DNA of 64,000 bases from Microbacterium algeriense (lineage in GTDB: Bacteria; Actinomycetota; Actinomycetes; Actinomycetales; Microbacteriaceae): positions 248,001 through 312,000 of the forward strand of contig NZ_WAAO01000003.1 in NCBI RefSeq assembly GCF_008868005.1, written 5' to 3'. The notes below the pieces were generated by a model. That model did no database searches, was not told the origin of the DNA, and saw only the letters and a list, made by a program, of their open reading frames with translations. How positions within the stretch are numbered: position 1 is the stretch's first letter; each line of letters starts with the position of its first letter. This document shows positions 8,034-18,104 of this stretch, one piece after another. The translations under genes were made by a program, and so were the position numbers.

Positions 8034-11000
8034 TCTGCGTCTCCTCCGCCCGCGCGACGGCGGACGCGGCGGCGCTCGGCGCGTCGTCCCCCGCACCGAC
8101 CAGTGTCGCGAAGGCACTCAGGCGGGCGACTCCCTCGGGCGTGTACGGGAGGTCGTCGAGCAGCGCCGGCGAGTGGATCAGGTACGCGACGACCTGCGCG
8201 CGGGAGATGGCCACGTTGAGGCGGTTCTGCAGCAGCAGGAACTCCGGACCGCGCGGGGCGTCCCGGCCGCTCGAGGCGGCCAGGGAGGTGATCGAGACGA
8301 CGGCCTCTTTGCCCTGGAAGTTGTCGACCGTGCCCACGGGGACGTCGGGGAAGCCCGCCTCGGAGAGCGCATCGAGCACGAGCTGACGTTGTGCGTTGTA
8401 CGGCGTGACCACGATGATGTCGCTCTCGGCCAGCGGTCGACGCGAACGGAGCGCGTCGTTGTCCGTGAAGGTGCGTCCGACCAGATCGCGGACCAGCCGG
8501 ACGACTTCGGCCGCCTCCTCGGCCGACTGCGTGGCATTGCCGCGGTGCCGGAGCGGCACCACGTGCAGGCCGGGATCGATGCGGTCGACCGCTCGGAGGT
8601 CGGTGCCTGGCGCGGAGGCGAGCTGTCCCGCGTAGGCGAGCTTCGACACCGGTGCTGCCACGAACGGGTGCATCCGCCAGGAGCGGGCCAGGAAGTAGCC
8701 GTACTCCGGCCGCACCACCGGGTCGCCATCCATGACCCAGCCGAGGGCCGACGTGTCCACCGGCTCCGGGTGAGCCCCCTGGCTCACCTGCGGAAGCTGC
8801 TGAGGATCCCCGAGGAGGAGGAGCCGCTTCGCCCCGGCGGCGACGGCGATCGTCGAGGCGAGCGAGAACTGGCCCGCCTCATCGATCACCAGCAGGTCGA
8901 GGCCGGCGCGGTCGACCCGCTGCGTGTTGCTGAAGTCCCACGCCGTGCCGCCGACGACCGCACCCTCGTCGGTGTGCTCCCCGAGGAATGACGCCATGCC
9001 GTTCTTCGGAATCGTCGTATAGGGAGTCTCGGCATCGGGGTCTTTGGGCGCCTTCGCCACCTGAGCGGGCGGCACCCCGTCGTCGACGACCCGCGCGAGG
9101 AGCGTCTCGATGATGGCGTGCGACTGCGCGACCACCCCGATCTTGAATCCGTGCTCGGTGACGAGCCGGGCGATGACCCGCGAGCCCGTGTAGGTCTTGC
9201 CGGTTCCGGGAGGACCCTGCACGGCGAGGTAGCTGCGGTCGAGATCGAGGATGCCCCGGACGATCGCATCGATCGCGTCCTCGTCGGCGGAGGGCAGTCC
9301 GGCACCGGACACCGTTCGTGGCGGGATGCGGCGCAGGATGTCTGTCGCGGCGTCGTGCGGGAAGTCGGGCGCCGCGTCATGCACAGCGTCGGCCCATTCG
9401 TCGATCGCCCCCTGCAGCGAGGCCACGCGAGGTGGCGCCGCGGGGGTGAGCGCGAGCGGAAGCTCGTCCCAGGTCTGTCCCTGCACCGCCGATTCGGTGA
9501 CCAGGTAGCCGTCGTCGAGCACCTCGGTGACGGTCACGGTATGCGGGACGTGGACCGCGCGCGACGGCACCTCGGTGTCGAACGGAGCCGGGACGCCGTA
9601 CAGCGCGAACGGCTGCGACCCCGCACCGAGAGTGGTGCCCGGCGAGACCTCGCCGCGGATCTCGATGTCGCGAGACATCACCCGACGCCCCTCCCCGATG
9701 CTCCACTCCCGACGGACCGTCGACGATGGTGCATCGACGCGGACGACATCACGCGTGCCGTCCCACATCGTCACCGGCTCGCGCAGGCGCTGGAAGTGCG
9801 AGACCCAGAAGCTCTTCGACTCCCGGGGGAAGTAGTCGATCGCGGCGGCCGCGAGACGATGGACGAGTCCGTCGCCGCCTGCCTCCCTGTCGCGCTCCGC
9901 GTCCGCGAGCAGTGCCACCGACCGCGGTGACGGCTCGTAGATCACCTCGTCGGCGGCATCGGGCGGGGCAGGCGCGACGCCCTTCTCCCGCGCGATGTCG
10001 ATGAGCCAGTTGCGCAGTCGTCGTGTCGACACGCAGTCGTAGCGGTTGTAGTCGGCGAGGTCCGCGAGCACGGCGTCGGCCTCCGCGTCCTCCCCCGCCG
10101 CCGCCAGCTCGCGGGCGGCGACGTACTGCACGATCGAGTCGTCGCCCTTCTGCACGTCGCTGGTGCGCACGTCGGCGCCCATGTAGAGCGGCTCGAGCTT
10201 CTTGATCGAGTACGACCGTGATCCGACGCGCACGGTCCTCAGCACGAGCGGATACAGGTCGACGAAGACGCCCTCGCGCAGCAGTCGGTCGACCTCTCCC
10301 TCCCGCACGCCGTGACGCGCGGCCATGGCGACCAGGTGCGAGGTCTCGTACGGGGCGTAGTGGTAGATGTGCATGCCGGGGTGCGCGGCCCGGCGCAGCT
10401 TCACGAAGTCGAGGAAGTCCTCCAGCGCCTGCTTCTCGTCCGCGAACGTGTGCGCCCACAGCGCGGAATACTGATCGGCGTTGTCGACCCAGCCGAACAG
10501 GTAGTCGATTCCCCACTGGGCCTCACCGTCTGCGGCGGGCTCCGTGTAGAGGGGATCGCCCTCGAAGTCGAAGAAGATGTCGCCGTGGCTGGGCACCGGA
10601 AGAGTGTGGATCGCCGGAGCGTAATGCACCTCGTAGGTCGGCACTCCCTCCGCGTCGGCTCGGAGCTGCAGTCGCGCCTGAGCCCGAAGGTTCTCGAACG
10701 TGTCGACGTTCATGCCCTCGGGCGGCGTCGACGCGGCAGCCAGGTCATCGATCGTGTCGACACCGGCCGCACGCAGTCGCGCGCGCTGCACCGGGCGCAT
10801 CCGGGCGACCATCAGCAGATCGCGGTGGGCGATCACCTGCTCTTCGCAGGTGGCGCAGCGTCCGCACGCCACGACCTGCAGGTCGCCACGGTCGTCTCCC
10901 CAGGCGAGTGGGGCGCCTGCCATGCCGTCGGCGATCGCGCGGTCGGCGATGAGCGCGCGCAGTCGCGCTCGGCGCACCCGGAACAGCGGGAGCAGGTCGT

Positions 11001-11553
11001 CCACGGCATGCGTGCTGATCGATCCGTCGCCGAGGATCAGGTCGACCTCATCGGATCTCGGGATGCCCAACCGGTCGAGCTGATCGACGTATGCCGCCAA
11101 CTGCATGAGCGCCGTGACACGAGCTTTGCGGGCGAGCTTGGAGTCCTGCACCCGCCAGCGGCCATCCACGTCTTTGCGCAGGAAGTCCGCGAACCCGACG
11201 AACTCCTCCGTCGCGAAAGCGGCCTGGAACACCACGAGCGCGTCGGAGCGCAGGGCGGCGATGGTCTCTTCGACGGCGGCGCCGAGGGCTGCGGCGTCAC
11301 TCGATGACACCTTGTCGATGCGGTGCACCCGCTCGTCGCCGAGGTCGGAGAGGTAGCGGGCGAGGACGTTGCGTTCGTGGACATCGCCGAGCTCTGCGGC
11401 GCGCTTCAGCGTCGCGTCCTCCGGCTCCTCCACCGCCGGCACCCTGCCCAGCTTCGCGTCGATCGCCCGGCACCAGGCGAACTCGCATTCGGCGGCCGCT
11501 TTGAGGTCGCTGGCGCTCCAGATGACGCGCTGCGCCTGAGTGTCGATCCGCAC
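8020..11553 (-). CDS. TM0106-type RecB-like nuclease fused to a UPF1-like SF1 helicase
   Basis: A 1177-residue predicted nucleic-acid processing enzyme. The N-terminal part is a RecB-like nuclease with the canonical motifs GFADFL, VQDSKLAR (DxK) and QLAAY; cysteines in AECEFAWCR near residue 23 and in CGRCATCEE near residue 220 could hold an Fe-S cluster as in Cas4/AddB. Next comes an RNase H-like DIFFDFEGDP segment (about residue 323). The C-terminal third is an SF1 helicase with Walker A GPPGTGKT (about 776), Walker B LLVIDEAGQF, GDPQQLPQ, and VGTVDNFQGKEA with NVAISRAQ. It starts at GTG 11553 behind a GGGAG ribosome site. The biological role is not established for the family; DNA repair or foreign-DNA processing are both possible. 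Confidence 0.9.
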   Translation of the reverse strand: MRIDTQAQRVIWSASDLKAAAECEFAWCRAIDAKLGRVPAVEEPEDATLKRAAELGDVHERNVLARYLSDLGDERVHRIDKVSSSDAAALGAAVEETIAALRSDALVVFQAAFATEEFVGFADFLRKDVDGRWRVQDSKLARKARVTALMQLAAYVDQLDRLGIPRSDEVDLILGDGSISTHAVDDLLPLFRVRRARLRALIADRAIADGMAGAPLAWGDDRGDLQVVACGRCATCEEQVIAHRDLLMVARMRPVQRARLRAAGVDTIDDLAAASTPPEGMNVDTFENLRAQARLQLRADAEGVPTYEVHYAPAIHTLPVPSHGDIFFDFEGDPLYTEPAADGEAQWGIDYLFGWVDNADQYSALWAHTFADEKQALEDFLDFVKLRRAAHPGMHIYHYAPYETSHLVAMAARHGVREGEVDRLLREGVFVDLYPLVLRTVRVGSRSYSIKKLEPLYMGADVRTSDVQKGDDSIVQYVAARELAAAGEDAEADAVLADLADYNRYDCVSTRRLRNWLIDIAREKGVAPAPPDAADEVIYEPSPRSVALLADAERDREAGGDGLVHRLAAAAIDYFPRESKSFWVSHFQRLREPVTMWDGTRDVVRVDAPSSTVRREWSIGEGRRVMSRDIEIRGEVSPGTTLGAGSQPFALYGVPAPFDTEVPSRAVHVPHTVTVTEVLDDGYLVTESAVQGQTWDELPLALTPAAPPRVASLQGAIDEWADAVHDAAPDFPHDAATDILRRIPPRTVSGAGLPSADEDAIDAIVRGILDLDRSYLAVQGPPGTGKTYTGSRVIARLVTEHGFKIGVVAQSHAIIETLLARVVDDGVPPAQVAKAPKDPDAETPYTTIPKNGMASFLGEHTDEGAVVGGTAWDFSNTQRVDRAGLDLLVIDEAGQFSLASTIAVAAGAKRLLLLGDPQQLPQVSQGAHPEPVDTSALGWVMDGDPVVRPEYGYFLARSWRMHPFVAAPVSKLAYAGQLASAPGTDLRAVDRIDPGLHVVPLRHRGNATQSAEEAAEVVRLVRDLVGRTFTDNDALRSRRPLAESDIIVVTPYNAQRQLVLDALSEAGFPDVPVGTVDNFQGKEAVVSITSLAASSGRDAPRGPEFLLLQNRLNVAISRAQVVAYLIHSPALLDDLPYTPEGVARLSAFATLVGAGDDAPSAAASAVARAEETQNVGA

Positions 11554-11638
11554 GATGCTCCCGTTCTCTCGGATGCTTCGACACTATCCGCGGCATCTGA
11601 CACGGGCGAAGCGGCGGCCCGTCTCCTGGGGGTTGCGG

Positions 11639-12457
11639 TCAACGCCACCAGGTGTCGTCGGGAGTGACCGGAAGGTGCCGCTTGTGCTCCGTCGCCAGGT
11701 ACCTCGCCTCGATGAGCCCTGCGACCTCGGGGTCGACGGCCTTTCCCTCGAGGAAGTCATCGATCTGCTCGTAGGTCAGGCCGAGCTCGTCCTCGTCCGC
11801 CCGGCCCGGCTGACCGTCGAGGAGATCGGCGGTGGGAACCTTGAAGGCGAGGCGGTGCGGCGCGTCGAGGAACTGGAGCAGCGACCGACCCTGCCGCTTG
11901 GTGAGGCCGGACAGCGGGAGGATGTCGGCCGCGCCGTCTCCGAACTTCGTGTAGAAGCCCGTCACGGCCTCGGCCGCGTGGTCCGTGCCGATCACGAGCA
12001 GGCCGTCGTGGCCGGCGAGCGCGTACTGCGTGACCATGCGCAGCCTGGCCTTGATGTTCCCGCGGTTGAAATCGGTGATGTCACTGGTGACGGCGAACTC
12101 GATGTCCTGCTCCACGCCGTCCACGCCGTTCTGGATGTTGACCTCGACGGACGAGTCGGGGGCGATGAACTCGAGGGCCGCTGCCGCGTCGTCCGCATCG
12201 TGCTGCACGCGGTACGGCAGACGCACGGCCAGGAACTTCGCCTCGCCGCCCTCCGCACGCACGCGTTCGACCGCGAGCTGCGCGAGACGCCCCGCGAGCG
12301 TCGAGTCCTGGCCGCCCGAGATGCCGAGCACGAAGCCCTTGGCCCCGGTCTCGCGGAGGTAGTCGGCGAGGAAGCCGACTCGACGGTCCACTTCGGCTTC
12401 GGGGTCGATCTCGGCCTTGACGCCGAGGTCCTCAGAGATCTGCTTCTGCAACGACAT
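11639..12457 (-). CDS. nadE: NAD+ synthase, ammonia-dependent
   Basis: A 272-residue enzyme that amidates nicotinic acid adenine dinucleotide to NAD+ using ATP and ammonia. The N-type ATP pyrophosphatase P-loop reads [13 protein letters not shown] (residues about 45-57), and the conserved [28 protein letters not shown] segment follows. The length shows that the glutaminase domain of the 680-residue type is absent, so free ammonia is the nitrogen donor, as in E. coli NadE. A good ribosome site (GGAGGATCAC) precedes the ATG. The helicase gene follows 85 bases downstream on the same strand. Confidence 0.96.
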   Translation of the reverse strand: MSLQKQISEDLGVKAEIDPEAEVDRRVGFLADYLRETGAKGFVLGISGGQDSTLAGRLAQLAVERVRAEGGEAKFLAVRLPYRVQHDADDAAAALEFIAPDSSVEVNIQNGVDGVEQDIEFAVTSDITDFNRGNIKARLRMVTQYALAGHDGLLVIGTDHAAEAVTGFYTKFGDGAADILPLSGLTKRQGRSLLQFLDAPHRLAFKVPTADLLDGQPGRADEDELGLTYEQIDDFLEGKAVDPEVAGLIEARYLATEHKRHLPVTPDDTWWR

Positions 12458-12567
12458 GTGATCCTCCGGTCTTGTCCTCGCACCAGTATCCCCCTGATCG
12501 CGTTACGAGGGCATGACGCCGCGGCGTTCGCATGCTCCTGCCAGCCACGGCCTGAGAGAATGGGGCA

Positions 12568-13125
12568 GTGAAACTCCTCGTCGCTGCGCTCGCGTCCGAA
12601 TTGTCCGCCTTCCCGGAAGAGCTCGAGGGCTTCGACCGTCTCGTCACCGGGCCGGGCAAGCTACAGGCCACGTACGCGCTCACCCGTGCGCTCGATGCGA
12701 AGACCTACGACGAGATCGTGGTGGTCGGAACCGCGGGCGCGATCGATCCGGGGCTCGAGGCGACCGTCCACGAGATCGGCACGGCGTTCCAGCACGACGT
12801 CACGGATCTCGACGGCGTCGCCGGTCAGCACGTCTCCCTCCCCGCACGCGTCTCGACCGGGCGTGACGGTGTGCTCATCGCCACGGGCGACCATTTCGTG
12901 GAGGATGCGGAGGTCACCGCCGTGATCCGCCCGTCCGGCGCGGCGCTGGTGGACATGGAGACGTACGCCTACATCTGGGTCGCCGAGCAGTTCGGCGTGC
13001 CGATCCGGGTCTTCCGCGCCGTGTCGGACCAGGCCGAGGACGGCGCGCTGACCGACTGGCGCGAGGCTGTGGCGCGCTGCAGCGTGCAGTTGCGCGACTT
13101 CATCCGCAGCGAATACGGGGTCTGA
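12568..13125 (+). CDS. MTA/SAH-type nucleosidase (phosphorylase superfamily)
   Basis: A 185-residue purine nucleosidase-like enzyme of the PNP/UDP phosphorylase fold, likely cleaving 5'-methylthioadenosine or S-adenosylhomocysteine. Recognisable parts are VTGPGKLQATYALTRAL near the N-terminus, VVGTAGAIDPGLE, and the nucleoside-binding VDMETYAYIWVAEQFGVPIRVFRAVSDQA, where the Met-Glu pair binds the ribose and the Asp after VS protonates the purine. At 185 residues it is shorter than E. coli Pfs (232), as in other actinobacterial versions. GTG 12568 lies six bases after GAGAAT, suggesting a leaderless mRNA. Confidence 0.85.
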   Translation: MKLLVAALASELSAFPEELEGFDRLVTGPGKLQATYALTRALDAKTYDEIVVVGTAGAIDPGLEATVHEIGTAFQHDVTDLDGVAGQHVSLPARVSTGRDGVLIATGDHFVEDAEVTAVIRPSGAALVDMETYAYIWVAEQFGVPIRVFRAVSDQAEDGALTDWREAVARCSVQLRDFIRSEYGV

Positions 13126-13149
13126 GCGGCTCGGCCGTCAACGACCGCG

Positions 13150-16146
13150 TCAGCGGGTCTCGATCAGGCTCGGCCCGTTCGGCAGCGCCCGCACGGTGAG
13201 CTGAGCCGGGATCTGCTCCTGCATGGCCTCGACGTGACTGATCACGCCCACCGTGCGGCCGCCCTGGCGCAGCTCGTCGAGGGTGCGCATGGCGACGTCG
13301 AGCGTGTCGCCGTCGAGGGACCCGAACCCCTCGTCGATGAAGAGCGTGTCGAGACGGATGCCGCCGGCACGGGCCGTCACCACCTCGGCGAGGCCGAGGG
13401 CCAGGGCGAGGGAGGTCAGGAACGTCTCGCCTCCCGACAGCGACTGCGGCGGTCGGGTCTGCCCCGTGAAAGCGTCGAAGACCACGATGCCGAGACCGGA
13501 TGTCGCGCCGCGCGCGGCGAGGGCGTCCGAGTGCTCCAGCTGGTATCGCCCCGACGACATGTCGTGGAGCCGACGATTGGCCGCTTCCACGATCTCCTCG
13601 AGCTCCGCTGCGAGGACGAACGTCTCGAGCGTCATCTTGCGCGTGTTCGCACCCCGACCGGCGATCGTGTCGGCAAGCCCCTGCAGGGTCTCGAACTCGG
13701 CGGCGTCATCCGCCGTGCGCGCATGCTCGGCAGCCGCGGATCGGATCAGGTCGGCGAGTCGCTCCGCGTCACCCGCGGAGCGCACCGCCTCGTCGACCGC
13801 GTGCTTCCAGCTCGCGCGCGCCTCGGCGGCGGCCAGCTCCGCGGGGGCCACGTCGATCGGCTCCTCCGGCAGCGTCCGCAGTTCCAGGTCGAACAGGATC
13901 GCGCGCTCCTTCTCGCGCTGCACCGCATGGTGCGTGATGCGCGCATCGAGGGCTTCCTGCGCGGCCGGCGACCGGAGGGATTCCTCGACCGCGGCGACGA
14001 CGGGGAAGGCGGTGTCGGCCAGCGCCGCGTCCCGCTCGCTCTCGGCCTCCGCGAGCGCGAGCGTCCGTCTCGCCGTCTCGGCGACCGCCTCGACCACGGC
14101 ATGAGCAGCCGCGATCTTCGCCGCCGCATCCTCCAGCCGGGCCCCGACGGAGGGGAAATCCCCGCGAGCCTCGGAGATCAGCGTCTGTGCATCTGCGGCG
14201 CGCTGGAGGAGCAGCGCGTGGGCTTCGCGCGCCGCGGCCAGCGCGGCGGCCGCCTCCGCCCGCTCCGCCTCGATCTCTCCGGCGCGGACGACGAGCGCGG
14301 CCAGACGCGCTTCGAGATCCTTGGCCTCTTCAGCGGCGGCGAGGCTGCGTGCCTGCGCCTCCTCCGCGTCAGCGAGCTCGGCCTCGGCCTGCTCGACGGA
14401 TCGCTCCTCGGACCGCGCTGTCGCGGCGGCGAGCTCGGCGTGCAGCGCAGCGGACGCGGCGACGAGCTCCCGCTCCTGCTGCGCCGCCGCGTCGCGAGCA
14501 GCCTCGGCCTCCTCGATGTCCTCGCCCGAGACCGGATCGGCGTGCGACGCCGGCGCCGGATGCTCCTGCGAACCGCACACCGGGCATGCCGTGTCCGGCG
14601 CAAGGCGTGATGCCAGCTCGCCCGCCATGCCGTCCGCGCGCCGCTGACGGAGCTGTGCGAGAACGGTCTGCGCCCTGGCATGGGAGGCCGAGGCCTCGGC
14701 GACCTCGGCATCCGCGACGGCCAGCGCCTGCCGGAGACGGTCGGCCTCTCGGGCGGCCGCGCGGCGCGACCGGGCCGTGTCCACCGCTGCCCGGAGATCA
14801 TCGCCTCGGTCGGCGATACGCCGAGCCTCGTCGCGTTCCGCCGTCAGCGCCGCCGTGGCCTCCGGCAGCGAGGCGCGTTCGCGCTCGCCGGCCGCGACGC
14901 GCTCCGCCGCTTCCTCGACAGTGGTCGCCGCTGCCGCCACCGCAGTCGCGAGGGCGGGCTCCTGCTCTTCCAGGTCGCGGGCGCGCTCCCACGCGCCGCT
15001 CTCCCGCGTGCGGGCAGCGGCCCATTCCTCCAGGTCGCCGTCGACGGACATCCCGAACGCGTCCCACACGGCACGCGCGGTCCGTTCGTCTTCGACCGCT
15101 TTCGCGTGCAGCACGGCGGCGCGCTCCGCCGCGGCGATGGCCGGCCGCAGCGCCTCCGCTGCGCGAGCAGCGGCGAGCTCGGCCCGCGCCTCGGCGATCT
15201 GCGGCTCCTCCGAATCCAGCTGCTCGAGAGCGACCCGTGCGCGGTCGCGTTCCTTCTGGGCCTGCCGCTCCTCGCGGGTCTTTGCGAGTGCGGCGTCGGC
15301 GGCGGCGGAGCGCTGCTCCGCCTCGGCCTGCTCGGATGCTCGACGCTCTGCGCGGTAGTCGGCACGGGCCTGGGCCCGCCGAAGGGCGTCGAGGCGCTCG
15401 TCCGTGGTGAAGACGCGCGTCGCGTTCTTCTCTTCTCCGGTCGACTCGTCCTCCGTCCCTTCGCCCCACAGTTCGACGGCGGTGACGAGGCGCTCGGCCT
15501 CCTCGACCCGAGCGGCCACGGTCGCCAGCCGCGCGCCGAGCATCTGCTCCGCAGCGCGCCGTCGCTCGTCGAAGCGGGCCTGCACGTCTTCGAACCGCTG
15601 AGTGCCGAACAGCCGGCGCAGCAGCACCTGACGATCGCGGCTCCCCGCCAGGAGGAACTCCGAGAAGCGGTTCTGGGCCAGCAGGATCACCTGAAGGAAC
15701 TGCTCTCGGCTCAGCTGCAGGATCTCGTCGAGCTCGTTGCCGACGTCGACGGCCCTGGCCGCGCGCCCCACCCAGCCCGTCTCGGTCCATTCGTCCAGAG
15801 CGACGGCAGGAGCCTGCTTCGTCATGCCTCCCCCGCGCTTCGCCGGACGCAGATACTCCGGAGACCTCGTCACGCGGAACCGGCCCGCCGGCGTGCTGAA
15901 CTCGACCACGACCTCGGAGATGTCGTCCGGCTCGCAGTGATCGCTGCGCAGGCGCTTCTCTCCCCCGTCGTAGCGCGGGACCCCGCCGTAGAGCCCGAAG
16001 CAGACCGCGTCGAGGATGCTCGACTTGCCTGCGCCGGTGCGGCCGGCGATGAGGAAGATCCCGTCGTCGGCGAACGCGTCGAAGTCCACGGTCTGGCGAG
16101 ACCGGAACGGTCCGAAGCCCTCGATCTCCAGGCGATGCAGGCGCAT
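13150..16146 (-). CDS. sbcC: SMC-family exonuclease subunit SbcC (Rad50-like)
   Basis: A 998-residue ATPase subunit of the SbcCD nuclease, which opens DNA hairpins and trims protein-blocked ends. The N-terminal Walker A is GRTGAGKSSILDAVCFGLYGG; long Ala/Glu/Arg-rich coiled-coil arms follow, interrupted near residue 519 by the zinc hook TACPVCGSQEHP; the C-terminal head has the signature SLSGGETFLTSLALALGLAEVV and Walker B TLFIDEGFGSLDGDTLD. The ATG directly abuts the TAG stop of sbcD, so the pair is translationally coupled. Confidence 0.96.
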   Translation of the reverse strand: MRLHRLEIEGFGPFRSRQTVDFDAFADDGIFLIAGRTGAGKSSILDAVCFGLYGGVPRYDGGEKRLRSDHCEPDDISEVVVEFSTPAGRFRVTRSPEYLRPAKRGGGMTKQAPAVALDEWTETGWVGRAARAVDVGNELDEILQLSREQFLQVILLAQNRFSEFLLAGSRDRQVLLRRLFGTQRFEDVQARFDERRRAAEQMLGARLATVAARVEEAERLVTAVELWGEGTEDESTGEEKNATRVFTTDERLDALRRAQARADYRAERRASEQAEAEQRSAAADAALAKTREERQAQKERDRARVALEQLDSEEPQIAEARAELAAARAAEALRPAIAAAERAAVLHAKAVEDERTARAVWDAFGMSVDGDLEEWAAARTRESGAWERARDLEEQEPALATAVAAAATTVEEAAERVAAGERERASLPEATAALTAERDEARRIADRGDDLRAAVDTARSRRAAAREADRLRQALAVADAEVAEASASHARAQTVLAQLRQRRADGMAGELASRLAPDTACPVCGSQEHPAPASHADPVSGEDIEEAEAARDAAAQQERELVAASAALHAELAAATARSEERSVEQAEAELADAEEAQARSLAAAEEAKDLEARLAALVVRAGEIEAERAEAAAALAAAREAHALLLQRAADAQTLISEARGDFPSVGARLEDAAAKIAAAHAVVEAVAETARRTLALAEAESERDAALADTAFPVVAAVEESLRSPAAQEALDARITHHAVQREKERAILFDLELRTLPEEPIDVAPAELAAAEARASWKHAVDEAVRSAGDAERLADLIRSAAAEHARTADDAAEFETLQGLADTIAGRGANTRKMTLETFVLAAELEEIVEAANRRLHDMSSGRYQLEHSDALAARGATSGLGIVVFDAFTGQTRPPQSLSGGETFLTSLALALGLAEVVTARAGGIRLDTLFIDEGFGSLDGDTLDVAMRTLDELRQGGRTVGVISHVEAMQEQIPAQLTVRALPNGPSLIETR

Positions 16147-17316
16147 CTAGACGAGCGCCTCCGCCCGCACGCGCTCGTCGAGCACGGAGCGGATCAGCGC
16201 GGCCTCGGTGTCGGTCGCCCCGTTCCCCGCCCGCACGTGCTCGAGGAAGGCTTCGATGCGGTCGGCGTCCGTCACGGCGGTCCGGAGACGCTGCGCGTAG
16301 GAACGCTCGCCTGCTTCCGTCGTGACAGCCGGCTGATGCTGCACCATCGCGCAGAACGGGAAGCTCTCGCGCAGTCGTCGCATCGGCTCGGTCTGCGGCA
16401 CGGCGTCGGTGTAGATCGCACACACCCAGTCGTCCGCGTGCTCGGCGACCATCGCGGGAGCGAGGATCTCGTCGAGAGCACCCGTGAGGGTGACGAGCCG
16501 GCGCGGCACGGGGAGTTCGATCCACTCGACGGAGGCGAGGCCGTCGGCATCGAGGTCGACCAGCCACGATCCGCGCGGCTTGTGCTGCTCGCCGAAGCTG
16601 TAGTGCAGCGGAGCACCCGCGTAACGCACGCGGTCGCTGAGCTCCTGGCGACCGTGGATGTGACCGAGGGCAACGTAATCGGGGCCGTCGAACACGCTCA
16701 CCGGAACCACGTCGAGTCCGCCCTGCCGCACCTCGCGCTCGAGTCCCACCGTCGCGTCGACGCCCGCGGTGAAGCAGTGCGCGATCGCCACCGAGCGGCC
16801 TTCGTGCTCGCGCATGCCGAGTCGGACCAGTTCCATCGCATGGGCCATGGTCTGCGCCTGCGTGCGGAGCTGACGCCCCGCGCTGTCTCCCTCAGGCCAA
16901 TGCTGGCGCACGATCGCGGGCTCGAGGTACGGGATGCCGAAGAAGTGCACGGGGCCATGCGCGTCGTCGACCGTGACCGGCTGACCGATCGCCAGCGGAT
17001 CCGTCAGCACATGGATGCCGTCGCGCAGCAGCCGCGACTGGAACCCGAGACGGGCCGCAGAGTCGTGGTTCCCGCTCGTGACGATGACGCGCGCTCCGGT
17101 GTCGTGCAGCGAGACGAGGGCGTCGCCGAGCAGCGTGTACGCAGCAGCCGCCGGAGTCGCCGAGTCGAACACGTCACCGGCGACGATCACGACATCGACG
17201 TCATGGCGACGGACCTGCTCCGTGAGCGCCCAGAGGACCTCGGCGAGGGCGTCCATGGTCGAGTTGCCATGGAACGTCCGGCCGATGTGCCAGTCCGAGG
17301 TGTGCAGGATGCGCAT
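16147..17316 (-). CDS. sbcD: exonuclease subunit SbcD (Mre11-like)
   Basis: A 389-residue Mn2+-dependent nuclease, partner of SbcC. All phosphoesterase motifs are visible: HTSDWHIGR at the N-terminus, VIVAGDVFDSA, VTSGNHDSAARL, and the C-terminal VALGHIHGRQEL. The ATG at 17316 is chosen because the family starts MRILHTSDWHIG and because TACCGT lies six bases before it (leaderless pattern). About 250 bases separate it from the DIP1984 gene on the same strand; they contain only a short CCCCT-N5-AGGGG hairpin at 17536-17550. Confidence 0.97.
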   Translation of the reverse strand: MRILHTSDWHIGRTFHGNSTMDALAEVLWALTEQVRRHDVDVVIVAGDVFDSATPAAAAYTLLGDALVSLHDTGARVIVTSGNHDSAARLGFQSRLLRDGIHVLTDPLAIGQPVTVDDAHGPVHFFGIPYLEPAIVRQHWPEGDSAGRQLRTQAQTMAHAMELVRLGMREHEGRSVAIAHCFTAGVDATVGLEREVRQGGLDVVPVSVFDGPDYVALGHIHGRQELSDRVRYAGAPLHYSFGEQHKPRGSWLVDLDADGLASVEWIELPVPRRLVTLTGALDEILAPAMVAEHADDWVCAIYTDAVPQTEPMRRLRESFPFCAMVQHQPAVTTEAGERSYAQRLRTAVTDADRIEAFLEHVRAGNGATDTEAALIRSVLDERVRAEALV

Positions 17317-17570
17317 GTTCACACGGTACGAAGGACCTCGGACATTCCGTCCGAGGCGTGCCGCGGAAGCATGCCACGGCCAGGGAGGAGAAGAGCGGAA
17401 GGTCCCCTGACCCTCCCTCGTCGCGACGATCGGCACGCGGTGATGCGAAGTGCGCTGTGCGCGGTCACCTGTGCGGCGTGCGGGGCTGCGCGATGCGGGA
17501 TCCGGGCTGCCCTCCGCCCGACAGGGCCGGAATTGCCCCTCCGGCAGGGGTTGTGCCCGCTCCGTCGCGA

Positions 17571-18053
17571 CTACCGACTCCCGCTCTCCTCCTCCAGGTC
17601 GTTCGACCAGTTCGCCTGCTGGATCCGGTTGTCCAGCTCGCGCAGCTCTTGTGCGACAGCGTCGGCCTGAGCCCGCAGCCGTGCGACGGGGAGCGCCGAG
17701 ACCTGCCGCAGCTCGGAGCGCATCTGGCGCAGGAACTGGTCGTTCGCACCCGACGCCGCGGCAGCAGCGTCGGTCAGCACGGAGTGCCGCAGGCGCAGCA
17801 CGTCGCGCGTCGCCAGCGCGTCGGTCATGGTGCCGTCCGCCCCGAGGTCGAGACGGGCGTTCGTGGCGTTGATCCGCCGGATGAGGTCGCGCAGCTCGGT
17901 GAGCGAATCCTCCGCCTCCCGGATCAGCGCGGCGGCGTCCTCGGCCGGCTCCTCGCCCTCCTGGAAGCGGGCGTTCGCGACGATCCGAGCGCGCAGCTGC
18001 TCGATGCGACGCTGCAGGTCGGCGCGCGCGGTCAGGGCCTCGGCGAGTCTCAT
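17571..18053 (-). CDS. DIP1984 family protein
   Basis: A 160-residue, highly charged, predicted helical coiled-coil protein with no signal peptide or membrane segment. The start MRLAEALTARADLQRRIEQLRARI and the block RDLIRRINATNARLDLG...TDALATRDVLRLRHSVL are the family hallmark of DIP1984-like (septicolysin-related) proteins. The function of the family is unknown. GAGGAT six bases before the ATG fits a leaderless transcript. It lies between sbcD and a small acetyltransferase, without a visible functional tie to either. Confidence 0.85.
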   Translation of the reverse strand: MRLAEALTARADLQRRIEQLRARIVANARFQEGEEPAEDAAALIREAEDSLTELRDLIRRINATNARLDLGADGTMTDALATRDVLRLRHSVLTDAAAAASGANDQFLRQMRSELRQVSALPVARLRAQADAVAQELRELDNRIQQANWSNDLEEESGSR

Positions 18054-18104
18054 GAGCCCATCCTCGCAGCGAGCGCGGCGTAACAGTGCGTCATACGGGC
18101 GATG

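Noticed and set aside
8020..11553. Anti-phage defence island
   Set aside because: The nuclease/helicase is surrounded by housekeeping genes (upp, nadE, sbcCD) without other defence genes, so a defence role is not supported by context.
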